A DNA stretch of 64,000 nucleotides from Heracleum sosnowskyi (lineage: Eukaryota; Streptophyta; Magnoliopsida; Apiales; Apiaceae). This document shows positions 63,985 through 64,000 of the stretch, piece after piece. Each line of letters opens with the position of its first letter. The first letter of the stretch is position 1. The stretch is from positions 60,241,133 to 60,305,132 of the forward strand of contig CM061238.1 of assembly GCA_030848705.1 (NCBI GenBank). The letters are read 5' to 3'. The notes below the pieces were generated by a model, which had not been told where the DNA came from, made no database searches, and saw only the letters and a list, made by a program, of their open reading frames with translations. A program made the translations under genes and the position numbers.

Positions 63985-64000
63985 ATTTTCCCCATTTTCC
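63985..64000. repeat. Partial monomer at the right edge
   Basis: Sixteen bases of a monomer whose tract starts with A instead of T ('caaattttcccc' variant, as at 21168, 55080, 57264, 58440, 61464 and 62640). The array clearly continues beyond the window. Confidence 0.9.

Larger units (their letters stand above)
1..64000. repeat. Satellite array, 168-bp monomer, 381 complete tandem copies
   Basis: The same unit recurs head to tail, in one orientation, from the first to the last base. The anchor 'atagctccct' is at 21, 189, 357 and 525, so the period is 168 bp. The corresponding anchor near the right end is at 63837; the difference of 63,816 bp equals 380 periods minus 24 bp, matching the sum of the individual indels I located. 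Neighbouring monomers differ by only a few substitutions, mostly at shared diagnostic positions. No unique sequence, transposon, inversion or gene breaks the array. Both strands carry recurrent stop codons in every monomer. Length, homogeneity and higher-order structure are typical of centromeric or heterochromatic satellites in animals and plants; the host and chromosomal position cannot be determined here. The orientation given is arbitrary. Confidence 0.98.
46513..64000. repeat. Zone 3: more uniform right part of the array
   Basis: About 104 monomers. Complete M1-M9 units no longer appear; most monomers are plain types with T4C5 or T3C6 tracts, interrupted by M1/M2-like pairs. Zone-specific markers are tatcagctcc (51615, 52791, 55479, 57663, 58839, 61863), taaatccatagg, cgagtaaat and gatttaggcac. 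Their spacings are whole monomer numbers (7, 16, 13, 7, 18), showing local duplications of several lengths. No gene or foreign element is present. Confidence 0.82.

Noticed and set aside
1..64000. A giant tandem-repeat protein with a 56-residue unit (168 is divisible by three)
   Set aside because: Every frame is closed in ordinary monomers. On the reverse strand, TAG arises in the ctcgtag context and TAA in the cctctaa context; the forward strand is also full of stops. No frame stays open beyond about two units.
1..64000. A CRISPR array
   Set aside because: The repeating unit is 168 bp with no split into short identical repeats and unrelated spacers; every part of the unit is conserved between copies.
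1..64000. Telomeric or rDNA spacer repeat
   Set aside because: No short G-rich telomere unit and no rRNA-like segment is present; the period is strictly 168 bp.
1..64000. Identification of the host species
   Set aside because: I do not recognise the 168-bp unit with certainty. Length and organisation occur in both animals and plants, and there is no flanking gene to decide.

Overview
The whole 64 kb window is one uninterrupted head-to-tail satellite DNA array. I see no protein gene, RNA gene, transposon insertion, inversion or unique sequence, and both window edges lie inside the array. The monomer is 168 bp with about 44% GC (hand count on the first unit). Register can be followed from base 1 to the end: 381 complete monomers plus a 16-bp partial unit. 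The indels I found sum to -24 bp, exactly what is needed to keep 168-bp phase across the window (380 x 168 = 63,840 against an observed anchor spacing of 63,816). Nucleosome-scale length, extreme homogeneity, higher-order repeats and lack of genes point to a eukaryotic centromeric or pericentromeric (or other heterochromatic) array from a long-read assembly. The species cannot be told from the sequence.

Layout. (1) About 1-20 kb: a patchwork of large, near-identical internal duplications (offsets 1,680, 2,184, 5,541 and 12,427 bp). It includes three main blocks of a distinct four-monomer subfamily, here called 'B', marked by a 167-bp monomer with a one-base deletion (gtaagc for gtatagc). (2) About 20-47 kb: a clear higher-order repeat (HOR) of nine monomers (M1-M9, 1,512 bp), with six complete copies in M1-M9 register and one in M5-M4 register. 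There are also six-monomer copies lacking M7-M9, and a recurrent rearranged M4/M5/M6 junction. (3) About 47-64 kb: a more uniform region where HOR markers are sparser, arranged as overlapping 5-, 7-, 13-, 15- and 25-monomer duplications.

Monomer landmarks (position 1 = first base of the window): a nine-base T-then-C tract at 1-9, TAGCTC at 22-27, GCTCCGATTC at 67-76, TATAAA at 114-119, an ACCC-ATA-GGGT dyad at 119-129, A-tracts at 131, 141 and 152, and seven CpG sites. HOR marker code: M1 acaactcc/acaacttc then cctgc; M2 gtacagctcac + gcatcccc then ggaccgc; M3 T4C5 tract, ends tatacac; M4 T3C6 + acaattcc; M5 ctgctatctg + cataggggc; M6 tttatagg + tcggtaatt + catatgg; M7 T6C3 + ccatgt + tatgtg + cagacagcttc; M8 tctgcaatt or tcggcaatt (often cggaaagctcc), ends tatacac; M9 T3C6, otherwise plain.

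Nothing here works as a gene system. The biology is array evolution: amplification by unequal exchange, gene conversion between monomers, and possibly centromere or heterochromatin function. The open reading frames of 76-101 codons are by-products of indel and substitution variants in the monomer.
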